Below are positions 7,202-13,998 of a DNA stretch of 13,998 nucleotides, piece by piece. The position numbers and the translations under genes were made by a program. Below the pieces are notes generated by a model. That model was not told the DNA's origin and did no database searches. It saw only the letters and a list, made by a program, of their open reading frames with translations. Numbering within the stretch: position 1 is the first letter of the stretch; each line of letters opens with the position of its first letter. Source of the DNA: Halieaceae bacterium (lineage in GTDB: Bacteria; Pseudomonadota; Gammaproteobacteria; Pseudomonadales; Halieaceae); the NCBI GenBank assembly GCA_011524755.1, contig WTJR01000185.1, positions 1 to 13,998 of the forward strand, written 5' to 3'.

Positions 7202-8728
7202 GTGTCAAAAGGACCGACTCAAATCGATGCACAAGCGCATTTAGATCAGGTGACCGCTGATACCTCAGATGCAGTGCGGAAATCGGCGCAAGAGAAACGT
7301 CACGCAAAAGGTTTTCGAACTGCACGTGAAAACTTGGCAGATCTGGTCGATGGCGACAGCTTCGTGGAATACGGGCAATTGGCGGTAGCAGCCCAGCGCG
7401 GACGACGAGATCCCGAGTCAATGCGCATTGATACTGCGGCCGACGGCGTGATCACGGGTACAGCAACAATTAATAAAGATCTCATTGCAGGCGGGGAAAG
7501 CGATGTCGCCGTCGCAATCTATGACTACAGTGTGCTAGCCGGTACGCAGGGGTTCTTCCATCACCAAAAACTCGACCGAATTTTCGAGGTTGCTGAACGT
7601 GAGCGCCTACCCTTTGTGATGTACACCGAGGGTGGTGGCGGTCGTCCGGGGGATACCGACGTTAAGGTGAATATTGCGGGGTTGAACAGCACCTCTTTCA
7701 GCCGCTGGGCCGGACTGACCGGCAAAGTGCCCCGTGTCACCGTGAATAATGGGTACTGTTTCGCGGGCAATGCCGCTCTTTTCGGCGCGGGCGATATTCG
7801 TATTGCAACCAAATCATCATCGATCGGCATGGCGGGCCCTGCCATGATCGAGGGTGGTGGTCTCGGCAGTTTTCATCCCAATGAAATCGGACCAGTGAAT
7901 ACATTGTGCAATGCAGGTGCTATCGATCTGTTAGCCGAGGACGAAGCCCATGCCACCGCATTGGCGAAATGGGCTTTGAGTTACGCCCAAGGTACCGTTC
8001 AGCCAGGCACTGTTACTGATCAAACGGCTCTGAGAACCATCCTGCCCGAGAATCGGCGTATGGCCTATGACGTCCGACGGGTCATGGACGTGTTATTCGA
8101 TCAGCAGTCGGTACTCGAACTGCGTCCCGTCTATGGACGTGCCGTGGTGACAGCCTTAGCCCGCGTTGAAGGCCATCCCGTTGCGGTTATCGCGAGCGAC
8201 TGCCGCCATTTGGGTGGCGCGGTGGATGTCGACGCCGCCAGAAAAGCCGGTGAAATGATGGAGCTGGCCAAGCGATGGCGATTACCCATCGTATCCCTCG
8301 TCGACACACCCGGATTTATGGTGGGACCCGATAGCGAAGCAATGGGTGCAGCGAAAGTGATGCCCGAGCTCTTCAATACGGCGGCCAGTGTCGATACGCC
8401 GTGGGTGGGTTTGTTCCTCAGACGCGGGTACGGATTGGGTGCCATGGCGCTGGTAGGTGGCTCATTTGAGTTTCCGACCATCACCGCTAGTTGGCCGCAG
8501 GGCGAGTTTGGCGGTATGGGACTTGAAGGCGCCGTCAGACTGGGTTTCAAAAAAGAGCTGGAAGCGGTGCCCGAAGGCGAGGCGCGTGATGCGCTCTACG
8601 AGAAATTGGTGGCAGACATGTACGAGAAAGGTCGTGCGACCGAGGCCGCAGCCTACCTGGAAATCGACATGGTGATTGATCCCGCGGAAAGTCGAAAAGT
8701 CATCCTGCGGGGCATCAGGCAGGGTTAA
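7202..8728 (+). CDS. Acyl-CoA carboxylase beta (carboxyltransferase) subunit
   Basis: A 508-residue protein of the PccB/MccB/AccD5-type carboxyltransferase family, which moves the carboxyl group from carboxybiotin to an acyl-CoA such as propionyl- or methylcrotonyl-CoA in the cytoplasm. It contains two crotonase-like halves. In the N-terminal half GGGGRPGD (residues 144-151) and AGPAMIEGGGLGSF (211-224) are the acyl-CoA and oxyanion-loop regions. In the C-terminal half GGAVDVDAARKAG (338-350), LVDTPGFMVG (366-375) and RRGYGLGAMALVGG (407-420) match the biotin-side domain. GTG 7202 has an excellent ribosome-binding site. Residues 1-60 are less conserved than the core. No biotin carboxylase or biotin carrier gene is in the window, so partner and substrate are unknown. 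imuB follows 102 bases downstream but has its own promoter. Confidence 0.92.
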   Translation: MSKGPTQIDAQAHLDQVTADTSDAVRKSAQEKRHAKGFRTARENLADLVDGDSFVEYGQLAVAAQRGRRDPESMRIDTAADGVITGTATINKDLIAGGESDVAVAIYDYSVLAGTQGFFHHQKLDRIFEVAERERLPFVMYTEGGGGRPGDTDVKVNIAGLNSTSFSRWAGLTGKVPRVTVNNGYCFAGNAALFGAGDIRIATKSSSIGMAGPAMIEGGGLGSFHPNEIGPVNTLCNAGAIDLLAEDEAHATALAKWALSYAQGTVQPGTVTDQTALRTILPENRRMAYDVRRVMDVLFDQQSVLELRPVYGRAVVTALARVEGHPVAVIASDCRHLGGAVDVDAARKAGEMMELAKRWRLPIVSLVDTPGFMVGPDSEAMGAAKVMPELFNTAASVDTPWVGLFLRRGYGLGAMALVGGSFEFPTITASWPQGEFGGMGLEGAVRLGFKKELEAVPEGEARDALYEKLVADMYEKGRATEAAAYLEIDMVIDPAESRKVILRGIRQG

Positions 8729-8772
8729 TACGGTCATAGATTGTGCAGGCTACTAGATCGCAAGGTTATCGC

Positions 8773-8800
8773 TTGTGAACTAGCCCATCATCCATATACT
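8773..8800 (+). promoter_or_regulatory. Candidate sigma-70 promoter of imuB
   Basis: TTGTGA (8773-8778) and TATACT (8795-8800) are separated by 16 bases. TATACT runs into the left arm of the LexA operator. The predicted start near 8807 gives a leader of only about 24 bases. Confidence 0.55.
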
Positions 8801-8814
8801 GTATAAATAAACAG
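8799..8814 (+). promoter_or_regulatory. LexA operator (SOS box) upstream of imuB
   Basis: CTGT-ATAAATAA-ACAG matches the LexA consensus exactly. The symmetry extends to 10-base perfect arms, CATATACTGT (8793-8802) and ACAGTATATG (8811-8820), around the 8-base spacer. The right arm ends 10 bases before the GTG start of imuB. Confidence 0.95.
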
Positions 8815-8830
8815 TATATGGGTTGAATCT

Positions 8831-10273
8831 GTGCTCTGGCTTTGCCTACATTTTCCTAAATTACCTCTCGAGGCACTGATACCAAAACCGAGTTTTGGTG
8901 ATGCCAACCTGCGCGTCGTTATTGAGGCAAGCCGAGTTGTAACCTGCGATGACGAGGTCGAGGCATTAGGCGTGACGACAGGCCTAAAGCAATCGACCGT
9001 CAGTGGTTTACTCAGCGGACATCCCCTGCAATTACTCAGCCGAGATCGTGAAAAGGAACACCAGGCGCTCAAACGTCTAAGGCAATGGGCGTATTCCATT
9101 ACACCAACATTGAGCTTGTGGCGAGATGACTGCTTGCAGCTGGAAATCAGTCGCTGCCTCTTGGTTCATGGTGGGCTCGAAGCTCTGCTGAAAAAAATTG
9201 CTATTGAATTCGACCAACGCGGATTCAGTGTATTCGCAGGTGTTGGACCCAGCCGCGAATCAGCGTGGCTACTGAGCCAATTTAATCGCGCTTCTGTCGC
9301 ATCGATTGCTGACCAGGGCCTGCCCTTGGAATCTCAGTTATCCCCCATCCCTTTGTCTTATCTTGATGAATTCCCCAAAGACACAGCGGCGCTGGCTAAA
9401 GCCGGCATTCGCACCTTCAAGGAACTACTGACACTACCCAGCACTTCCGTTAAGCAACGCTGCAGTCATGAATTTTCCTCGTGGATTGACCGGCTCCTAT
9501 GCCGGGTTGAAGTCGCTCTGGAGGATTTTCAACCCGACCCGGAATACAACGATATTGCTTGGCTCGGTTACGGATCAAAAAATAATCAGGAGCTGATTCC
9601 GGCAATGGAGGCTCTACTGGAAAAGCTCTCTTTATTCCTTCGGCATACACAACTTGAAACGCCGCAACTGCGATGGGTATTTATACCCACCCAAGGGCAA
9701 CACACCGCCTTAGACATCCGAAGTAGTGAATGCCACAACAATCCTAAACGCTGGCTGGAGCAGTCGCAGCTTAAGCTCGATCAGATGACCTTCGAAGATT
9801 TGATTGAAGGCATACAGCTCGAGGCCTGTGAGCTGGCTCCAGCACAACACCGGACCCAGGACCTCTTTTTAGAATCCAAACACCAGGAGCCCTTATCGCA
9901 ATTGATTGATCGTCTACGTAGCCGCCTGGGCTTTCAGTCAGTCACTCATATCTACGAGCGCGCTGAACATTTGCCAGAGTTTTGTTCTTATGCCGACCCC
10001 AACCAACTGACAACAGAAGCCGACGGCGCTTCAACACGCAACCGTCCATTTTGGTTGCTAACCGCACCTCAGCCCATCAGCCAACGAGGCAATCAACTTT
10101 ATTGGATGGATGCCTTGGATATTGTCAAAGGACCTGAGCGGCTCGAGGATTACTGGTGGAGTCAGCCCACCAGTCGGGACTATTACATTGCCAAAACAGG
10201 CAGCGGGCAGCCTGTTTGGATCTTTCAAGATCGTCACAGCCGCTGTTGGTTTTTACACGGTTTATTCGATTGA
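8831..10273 (+). CDS. imuB: Inactive Y-family polymerase-like mutasome protein ImuB
   Basis: ImuB is the Y-family-like hub of the SOS mutasome; in characterised systems it binds ImuA, DnaE2 and the beta clamp but does not polymerise. The 480-residue product starts MLWLCLHFPKLPLEAL, typical of ImuB, where active Y-family enzymes have an Asp-containing DxDxFF motif; the later SxDE position reads WRDDCLQLEIS. A helix-hairpin-helix, KAGIRTFKELLTLP, is at 190-203. TQDLFLE (342-348) is a candidate clamp-binding motif, an imperfect match to QxxLF. The C-terminal signature RPFWLL, GPERLEDYWW and RDYYIA (405-454), ending WFLHGLFD, is diagnostic. The GTG 8831 start gives the family N-terminus, though no clear ribosome-binding site precedes it. 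It has its own LexA box and is convergent with the lipocalin gene. Confidence 0.97.
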   Translation: MLWLCLHFPKLPLEALIPKPSFGDANLRVVIEASRVVTCDDEVEALGVTTGLKQSTVSGLLSGHPLQLLSRDREKEHQALKRLRQWAYSITPTLSLWRDDCLQLEISRCLLVHGGLEALLKKIAIEFDQRGFSVFAGVGPSRESAWLLSQFNRASVASIADQGLPLESQLSPIPLSYLDEFPKDTAALAKAGIRTFKELLTLPSTSVKQRCSHEFSSWIDRLLCRVEVALEDFQPDPEYNDIAWLGYGSKNNQELIPAMEALLEKLSLFLRHTQLETPQLRWVFIPTQGQHTALDIRSSECHNNPKRWLEQSQLKLDQMTFEDLIEGIQLEACELAPAQHRTQDLFLESKHQEPLSQLIDRLRSRLGFQSVTHIYERAEHLPEFCSYADPNQLTTEADGASTRNRPFWLLTAPQPISQRGNQLYWMDALDIVKGPERLEDYWWSQPTSRDYYIAKTGSGQPVWIFQDRHSRCWFLHGLFD

Positions 10274-10286
10274 TATGACGTAGTTC

Positions 10287-10307
10287 GGGGCGATATTCCG
10301 ACGCCCC
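10287..10307. terminator. GC-rich stem-loop between convergent imuB and lipocalin genes
   Basis: GGGGCG (10287-10292) and CGCCCC (10302-10307) form a 6-bp stem with a 9-base loop in the 42-base convergent gap. Neither strand has a following U-run, so a role as a bidirectional terminator is plausible but not shown. Confidence 0.4.
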
Positions 10308-10315
10308 TGACAGGT

Positions 10316-10831
10316 TTACTCGGTCACCACCCATATCAAATCGTCTGTTTCGAACCCAAGCGACTGGCTTTGCGCAATAAATCGCTCACGTACCTCCGGG
10401 CTTACTTGCGGTTCACGCGCTAGAAGCCATAAGTAGTCCGTGTTGTATCCCGAGACAAAGGCATAGCTGTAGTCGTCCGCCAGCTCGAATACAGCATAGG
10501 TACCGTAAAAAGGGCCAAAAAAAGAAACCTTGAGGTGCCCCACGTCCCGGGATCCCATCGGCTTAGCCACACCTTCAGCTTGGCGCCACTCCCCTTTCTG
10601 CGTGTTAAAACCCTTATTCAACACAGAAATTGAACCGTCTTCATTGAGACCGTAGGTTGCCGTAACGCGCTCCAGGTTACGCTCAAAGCTGTGATCGAGA
10701 CGGGCTATTTCATGCCATGTGCCGAGGTAGCGCTCAGAATCAAAACCAACGACAGGCTCGACATCATCGGGCAGACCAGTACAACCCACGATCAATACAG
10801 CAATACAGGCAGTAACTATCCGTTTAAACAT
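10316..10831 (-). CDS. blc: Outer-membrane lipocalin, Blc type
   Basis: A 171-residue bacterial lipocalin, a lipoprotein of the outer membrane inner leaflet that binds lipids such as lysophospholipids and is stress- or stationary-phase-linked in E. coli. The signal MFKRIVTACIAVLIVGC has a lipobox ending at Cys17. The first lipocalin motif, YLGTWHEIARLDHSFERNLERVTATY (35-60, containing GxW at 37-39), and the later SYAFVSGYNTDYLWLLAREP (122-141) match Blc closely. ATG 10831 is preferred because it gives a compact signal and has an AAGGA ribosome-binding site 10 bases upstream; GTG 10849 would add six residues. It is divergent from dnaE2, and the gap of 111 bases contains a LexA box and a long inverted repeat. 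The physiological ligand is not readable from sequence. Confidence 0.94.
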   Translation of the reverse strand: MFKRIVTACIAVLIVGCTGLPDDVEPVVGFDSERYLGTWHEIARLDHSFERNLERVTATYGLNEDGSISVLNKGFNTQKGEWRQAEGVAKPMGSRDVGHLKVSFFGPFYGTYAVFELADDYSYAFVSGYNTDYLWLLAREPQVSPEVRERFIAQSQSLGFETDDLIWVVTE

Positions 10832-10841
10832 GGCGTGAACT

Positions 10842-10846
10842 TCCTT
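10842..10846 (-). promoter_or_regulatory. Ribosome-binding site of the lipocalin gene
   Basis: AAGGA on the minus strand lies 10 bases before ATG 10831, slightly long spacing. It supports the ATG over GTG 10849, which has this sequence immediately after it rather than upstream. Confidence 0.55.
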
Positions 10847-10854
10847 CACTTGAA

Positions 10855-10887
10855 GATTCAGTCGTCAGTATGACTGACAACTGAATC
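10855..10887. repeat. 33-base inverted repeat between lipocalin and dnaE2 operator
   Basis: Arms GATTCAGTCGTCAGT (10855-10869) and ACTGACAACTGAATC (10873-10887) are complementary at 14 of 15 positions around the 3-base loop ATG. In RNA from the minus strand (the lipocalin leader) the single mismatch becomes a G-U pair, so the hairpin is fully paired; in plus-strand RNA it is C-A. It may be a dyad operator for a dimeric regulator or a leader hairpin of the lipocalin mRNA. No U-run follows on either side, so a terminator is unlikely. Confidence 0.75.
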
Positions 10888-10913
10888 GATGTGGGGTTTA
10901 TTGCCAAAGTCAT

Positions 10914-10919
10914 TATACT
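10914..10919 (+). promoter_or_regulatory. Candidate -10 element of dnaE2
   Basis: TATACT overlaps the left arm of the LexA box, as at imuB. No convincing -35 element is found 15-19 bases upstream (the region is G-rich). The predicted start near 10926 gives a leader of about 17 bases. Confidence 0.45.
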
Positions 10920-10933
10920 GTATAAAAATACAG
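10918..10933 (+). promoter_or_regulatory. LexA operator (SOS box) upstream of dnaE2
   Basis: CTGT-ATAAAAAT-ACAG matches the LexA consensus exactly, within a core TACTGTATAAAAATACAGTA (10916-10935). It differs from the imuB core at two spacer positions only. It ends 9 bases before the dnaE2 start codon and is 86 bases upstream of the divergent lipocalin ATG. Confidence 0.94.
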
Positions 10934-10942
10934 TATTTTGAT

Positions 10943-13900
10943 ATGTCCTACGCCGAGCTCCACTGCCTCAGTAACTACAGCTTCCTCAGAGGCGCATCGC
11001 ACCCGTCCGAACTGGTGGAGCAGGCTGTACATCTGGGTTATTCCGCCTTGGCGATCACAGACGAATGCTCTCTTGCAGGTGTTGTCAAAGCTCATGTCGT
11101 CGCAAAAGAGCTCGATTTCAAACTCATCATTGGCAGTGAATTTAATGTCAGTGAAGGATTAAAGCTCGTCGCTATTGCGCCATCACGGGCGGCTTACGGT
11201 GAATTATCGAATCTGATCAGTCGCTCGCGGCGACGTAGCGAGAAAGGGCAGTACCTGACCCACCTGCGCGATATTTATTTTCACCTCAAGCGCTGCTTCA
11301 TCATTTGGCTGCCAACACACATTGACAAGGAAAAACACCACGCTGACATACTGTCACGCCGATTCGCTGACCGGTTCTGGATTGGGGTTACGCAGCTCCT
11401 ACACCACGACGACACCACACGCCTAGCCGAGTTACAGCAGATTGCCTCCGAACTAAAGGCACCGCTCATCGCCTGTGGCAGTGTGGAGATGCACTCTGCG
11501 AGCCGAAAGATGTTGCACGATGTCGTAACGGCCATACGACACAACAGTTCAGTACAGGAACTTGGGAAACGACGCTCGAGTAATAGTCAGCAACATCTCA
11601 GACGCCTCGATAAGCTACTCCCACTCTACCCCCCTGAACTGATTGGCGAGACCTTGCGACTGGCACAGCAATGCCATTTCAGCCTGGATGAGCTTCGGTA
11701 CGAATACCCGGAAGAAGTGGTTCCAAACGGCCACTCGGCCAATAGTTATTTGCGCGAGTGTGTTTCAGAAGGCGCGAATAAACGCTGGCCCAACGGCGTC
11801 CCAAGTGACATACACAAGCGTATCGAGCACGAGCTCGAACTCATCACAGAACTCAACTACGAGTATTACTTCCTCACCGTTTATGACGTTGTCAATTTCG
11901 CACGCCGCAGGGGCATCTTGTGCCAGGGTCGAGGCTCGGCAGCTAACTCTGTTGTCTGTTACTGCCTGCACATTACCGAAGTGTCGCCCGAACATGTGTC
12001 ACTGCTATTCGAACGCTTCATATCGCGGGAGCGTGATGAACCACCTGATATCGATGTCGACTTCGAGCATGAGCGACGCGAAGAAGTCATTCAGTACATT
12101 TACGAAAAATATACCCGCCGGCGCGCTGCCCTCGCAGCAACAGTCATCACCTACCGTTCGCGCAGCGCCGTAAGAGATGTCGGCAAGGCTCTCGGAATGG
12201 ACGCTGTCTTCGTAGAAGACCTGGCTAAATCACTCGCGTGGTGGAATCGAGAACGAGAGCTCACGGCCAAATTCAAGGAACAAGGCATTCAGGCAAGCAG
12301 TCAACAGGCTGATCTCTTCTTAAAAATGACGCAGCAAATCCTCGGATTTCCACGACATTTATCTCAGCATGTCGGCGGCTTTGTCATTAGTCGTGGCCCT
12401 ATTTCGAATTTGGTACCTATCGAAAATGCCAGCATGCCAAACCGAACAGTCATTCAATGGGATAAAGAAGACATCGAAGCCTTGGGTTTACTGAAAGTAG
12501 ATATCCTGGCACTGGGGATGCTCTCAGCTATTCGTAAGACACTGGCTCTGATTCAGAGAAATACGCCCGCCATTCGAAGTATTCAGGACATCCCGAAAGA
12601 CGATCAGGCCACATTCCGCATGCTGCAAACCGGAGACTCTTTGGGTGTGTTTCAGATTGAATCCAGAGCACAGATGTCGATGCTCCCGCGGTTAAAACCG
12701 AGCTGCTTTTATGACCTTGTCATCGAAATTGCCATTGTTCGTCCTGGACCTATCCAGGGCGATATGGTGCATCCCTACCTTAGGCGACGTGCCGGATTAG
12801 AACCCATTACTTATCCAGATCCAGCGATTCAATCCGTACTTGAAAGTACGCTTGGCGTGCCGATTTTTCAGGAGCAAGTCATTCGACTCGCCATGGTGGC
12901 TGCTGGATTTAGTGGCGGAGAAGCTGACTCACTTAGGAGGGCTATCACCAACTGGGGGAAGAACAGCAAATTGCTGACCTTCGAGAACAAGCTCAAAACA
13001 GGCATGTTAAATCGAGGGTATAGCGCAGAATTTGCGGATCAGCTCTTCAACCAAATTAAAGGCTTTGGTGGTTACGGGTTTCCAGAATCACACTCGGCTA
13101 GCTTCGCCTTGCTAGCGTACGTATCTGCGTGGTTTAAGCGCCATCATCCCGGCGCCTTCTATGTCGGCCTGCTCAACAGCCAACCCATGGGGTTTTATAC
13201 GCCCTCACAGCTCATTCAAGACGCAGAGCGACACGGTATTAGTGCGTTACCTGTAGACGTTAACGCGAGCGAATGGGACCACCAGTTGCTGTCAACACCG
13301 CAGTCACAGCAGAAGACCATTCGCTTAGGGTTGCGGTTGGTTAAAGGACTTAGCAAACGCGGCGCAGAGCAACTGATAGATGCTCGACACACAGGGCTTT
13401 TCCAGTCGGTCATAGATCTTAAAAGACGTGCGAAACTGGATAAGGACGATTTGGAAGCACTATCTGCTGCTGATACTTTGTCATCACTCTCGGGGCATCG
13501 TCATAAAACACATTGGGCTGTTATGGCTGTCAAAGAGGCTCAACCGTTACTGATGGATGAACACCCATCTGCCGAGGAGGGTGCTTTCGCCATTGCTCCT
13601 CCCTCAATGACGGAAAATGTTTTATTTGATTATCAAAGTACCGGTCTAACCCTGCGCACGCATCCCCTGGCACTCTTACGGCAACAATCGCCGTTCGATC
13701 AATGTCGGAAACAGTCCGAGCTCATCACGATGGGTAATCGCCGCTTTGTAAGAACAGCGGGGCTTGTCACCTGCCGCCAGCGACCAGGAACTGCTTCAGG
13801 TGTTGTATTTCTTACGCTCGAAGACGAAACAGGAAACATCAATGTGGTGGTCTGGCCTGGCGTTCAAGAACAGTTCAGAGCCGCACTGATGACCGCGCAA

Positions 13901-13998
13901 CTCCTACTGATCAAGGGCACCGTCGAGTCACGTGACGGCGTCACACATGTTATTGCCAGCGCCTTATACGACCACAGTCATGCACTGAGTCGTCTGGC
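10943..13998 (+). CDS. dnaE2: Error-prone DNA polymerase DnaE2/ImuC (3' end outside window)
   Basis: DnaE2 (ImuC) is the C-family polymerase that performs translesion synthesis with ImuA and ImuB after SOS induction. The frame is open from ATG 10943 to the right edge: 1018 complete codons, close to the family's length of just over 1000, so probably only a short tail is missing. The PHP domain starts YAELHCLSNYSFLRGASH (3-20) with ITDECSLAGVVKAH (38-51). The palm has GRGSAANS (329-336), PDIDVDF (368-374) with catalytic Asp371 and Asp373, and the third Asp520 in LLKVDILALGML. SQHVGGFVISRGP (474-486) and GGYGFPESHSASFALLAY (709-726) are conserved, and an OB fold begins near RTAGLVTCRQRPG (937-949). 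No frameshift was found. No ribosome-binding site precedes the start, and the leader is very short. Confidence 0.98.
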   Translation, partial: MSYAELHCLSNYSFLRGASHPSELVEQAVHLGYSALAITDECSLAGVVKAHVVAKELDFKLIIGSEFNVSEGLKLVAIAPSRAAYGELSNLISRSRRRSEKGQYLTHLRDIYFHLKRCFIIWLPTHIDKEKHHADILSRRFADRFWIGVTQLLHHDDTTRLAELQQIASELKAPLIACGSVEMHSASRKMLHDVVTAIRHNSSVQELGKRRSSNSQQHLRRLDKLLPLYPPELIGETLRLAQQCHFSLDELRYEYPEEVVPNGHSANSYLRECVSEGANKRWPNGVPSDIHKRIEHELELITELNYEYYFLTVYDVVNFARRRGILCQGRGSAANSVVCYCLHITEVSPEHVSLLFERFISRERDEPPDIDVDFEHERREEVIQYIYEKYTRRRAALAATVITYRSRSAVRDVGKALGMDAVFVEDLAKSLAWWNRERELTAKFKEQGIQASSQQADLFLKMTQQILGFPRHLSQHVGGFVISRGPISNLVPIENASMPNRTVIQWDKEDIEALGLLKVDILALGMLSAIRKTLALIQRNTPAIRSIQDIPKDDQATFRMLQTGDSLGVFQIESRAQMSMLPRLKPSCFYDLVIEIAIVRPGPIQGDMVHPYLRRRAGLEPITYPDPAIQSVLESTLGVPIFQEQVIRLAMVAAGFSGGEADSLRRAITNWGKNSKLLTFENKLKTGMLNRGYSAEFADQLFNQIKGFGGYGFPESHSASFALLAYVSAWFKRHHPGAFYVGLLNSQPMGFYTPSQLIQDAERHGISALPVDVNASEWDHQLLSTPQSQQKTIRLGLRLVKGLSKRGAEQLIDARHTGLFQSVIDLKRRAKLDKDDLEALSAADTLSSLSGHRHKTHWAVMAVKEAQPLLMDEHPSAEEGAFAIAPPSMTENVLFDYQSTGLTLRTHPLALLRQQSPFDQCRKQSELITMGNRRFVRTAGLVTCRQRPGTASGVVFLTLEDETGNINVVVWPGVQEQFRAALMTAQLLLIKGTVESRDGVTHVIASALYDHSHALSRL

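Noticed and set aside
7068..7421. 118-codon upstream extension of the DUF885 gene
   Set aside because: It overlaps the carboxyltransferase N-terminus on the other strand; the lipoprotein signal with lipobox begins exactly at ATG 7067.
8749..8785. GGCTA...TAGCC inverted repeat upstream of imuB
   Set aside because: Only 5-bp arms with a 27-base loop and no U-tract; not distinguishable from chance, so not called a terminator of the carboxyltransferase gene.
10844..10855. CTTC-ACTT-GAAG mini-hairpin covering the lipocalin ribosome-binding site
   Set aside because: A 4-bp stem is too weak to claim control of translation.
11643..12173. 176-codon open frame on the plus strand inside dnaE2
   Set aside because: It lies in another frame across the conserved polymerase palm (GRGS and PDIDVDF), has no family resemblance and is a shadow.
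1..13998. Search for CRISPR arrays, tRNA genes, insertion sequences, toxin-antitoxin pairs or phage genes
   Set aside because: No direct repeat series, cloverleaf, transposase or terminal inverted repeats were seen; nearly all sequence is occupied by eleven ordinary genes.

Overview
The window looks like chromosomal DNA of a gammaproteobacterium. The left end carries the leuS-lptE-holA order typical of that class, and the remaining genes (TauE/SafE permease, DUF885 lipoprotein peptidase, acyl-CoA carboxylase carboxyltransferase, Blc-type lipocalin) suit a free-living, probably marine, aerobe. A member of the Cellvibrionales/OM60-like group is a reasonable guess, but this rests on gene content and protein style only. 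No tRNA, rRNA, insertion sequence or CRISPR array was seen. No gap between genes exceeds about 150 bases.

Layout, left to right. Bases 1-2276 hold the end of leuS (cut by the left edge), lptE and holA, each overlapping the next by 17 bases: a translation, outer-membrane-LPS and replication-clamp-loader operon. An MFS exporter on the minus strand (2207-3466) runs into the end of holA, overlapping it tail to tail by 70 bases. Then come imuA (+), a TSUP permease (+), a convergent DUF885 lipoprotein (-), a divergent carboxyltransferase (+), imuB (+), a convergent lipocalin (-), and dnaE2/imuC (+), which runs off the right edge almost complete.

The main story is the SOS mutasome. ImuA, ImuB and DnaE2 (ImuC) work together in error-prone translesion synthesis and are usually encoded as one LexA-controlled cassette. 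Here they lie on the same strand in the usual order but as three separate transcription units, with three unrelated genes between imuA and imuB and one between imuB and dnaE2. Each has its own near-perfect LexA operator (CTGT-N8-ACAG) at 3506-3521, 8799-8814 and 10918-10933. The 20-base operator cores of imuA and imuB are identical but inverted relative to each other; the dnaE2 core differs at two spacer positions. Coordination therefore seems to come from repeated operators rather than one mRNA. Two of the operators lie in divergent intergenic regions (MFS/imuA and lipocalin/dnaE2), so the neighbours may also respond to DNA damage.

Other structures are a 13-bp stem-loop after imuA, a short GC stem-loop between the convergent imuB and lipocalin genes, and a 33-base inverted repeat between the lipocalin gene and the dnaE2 operator.
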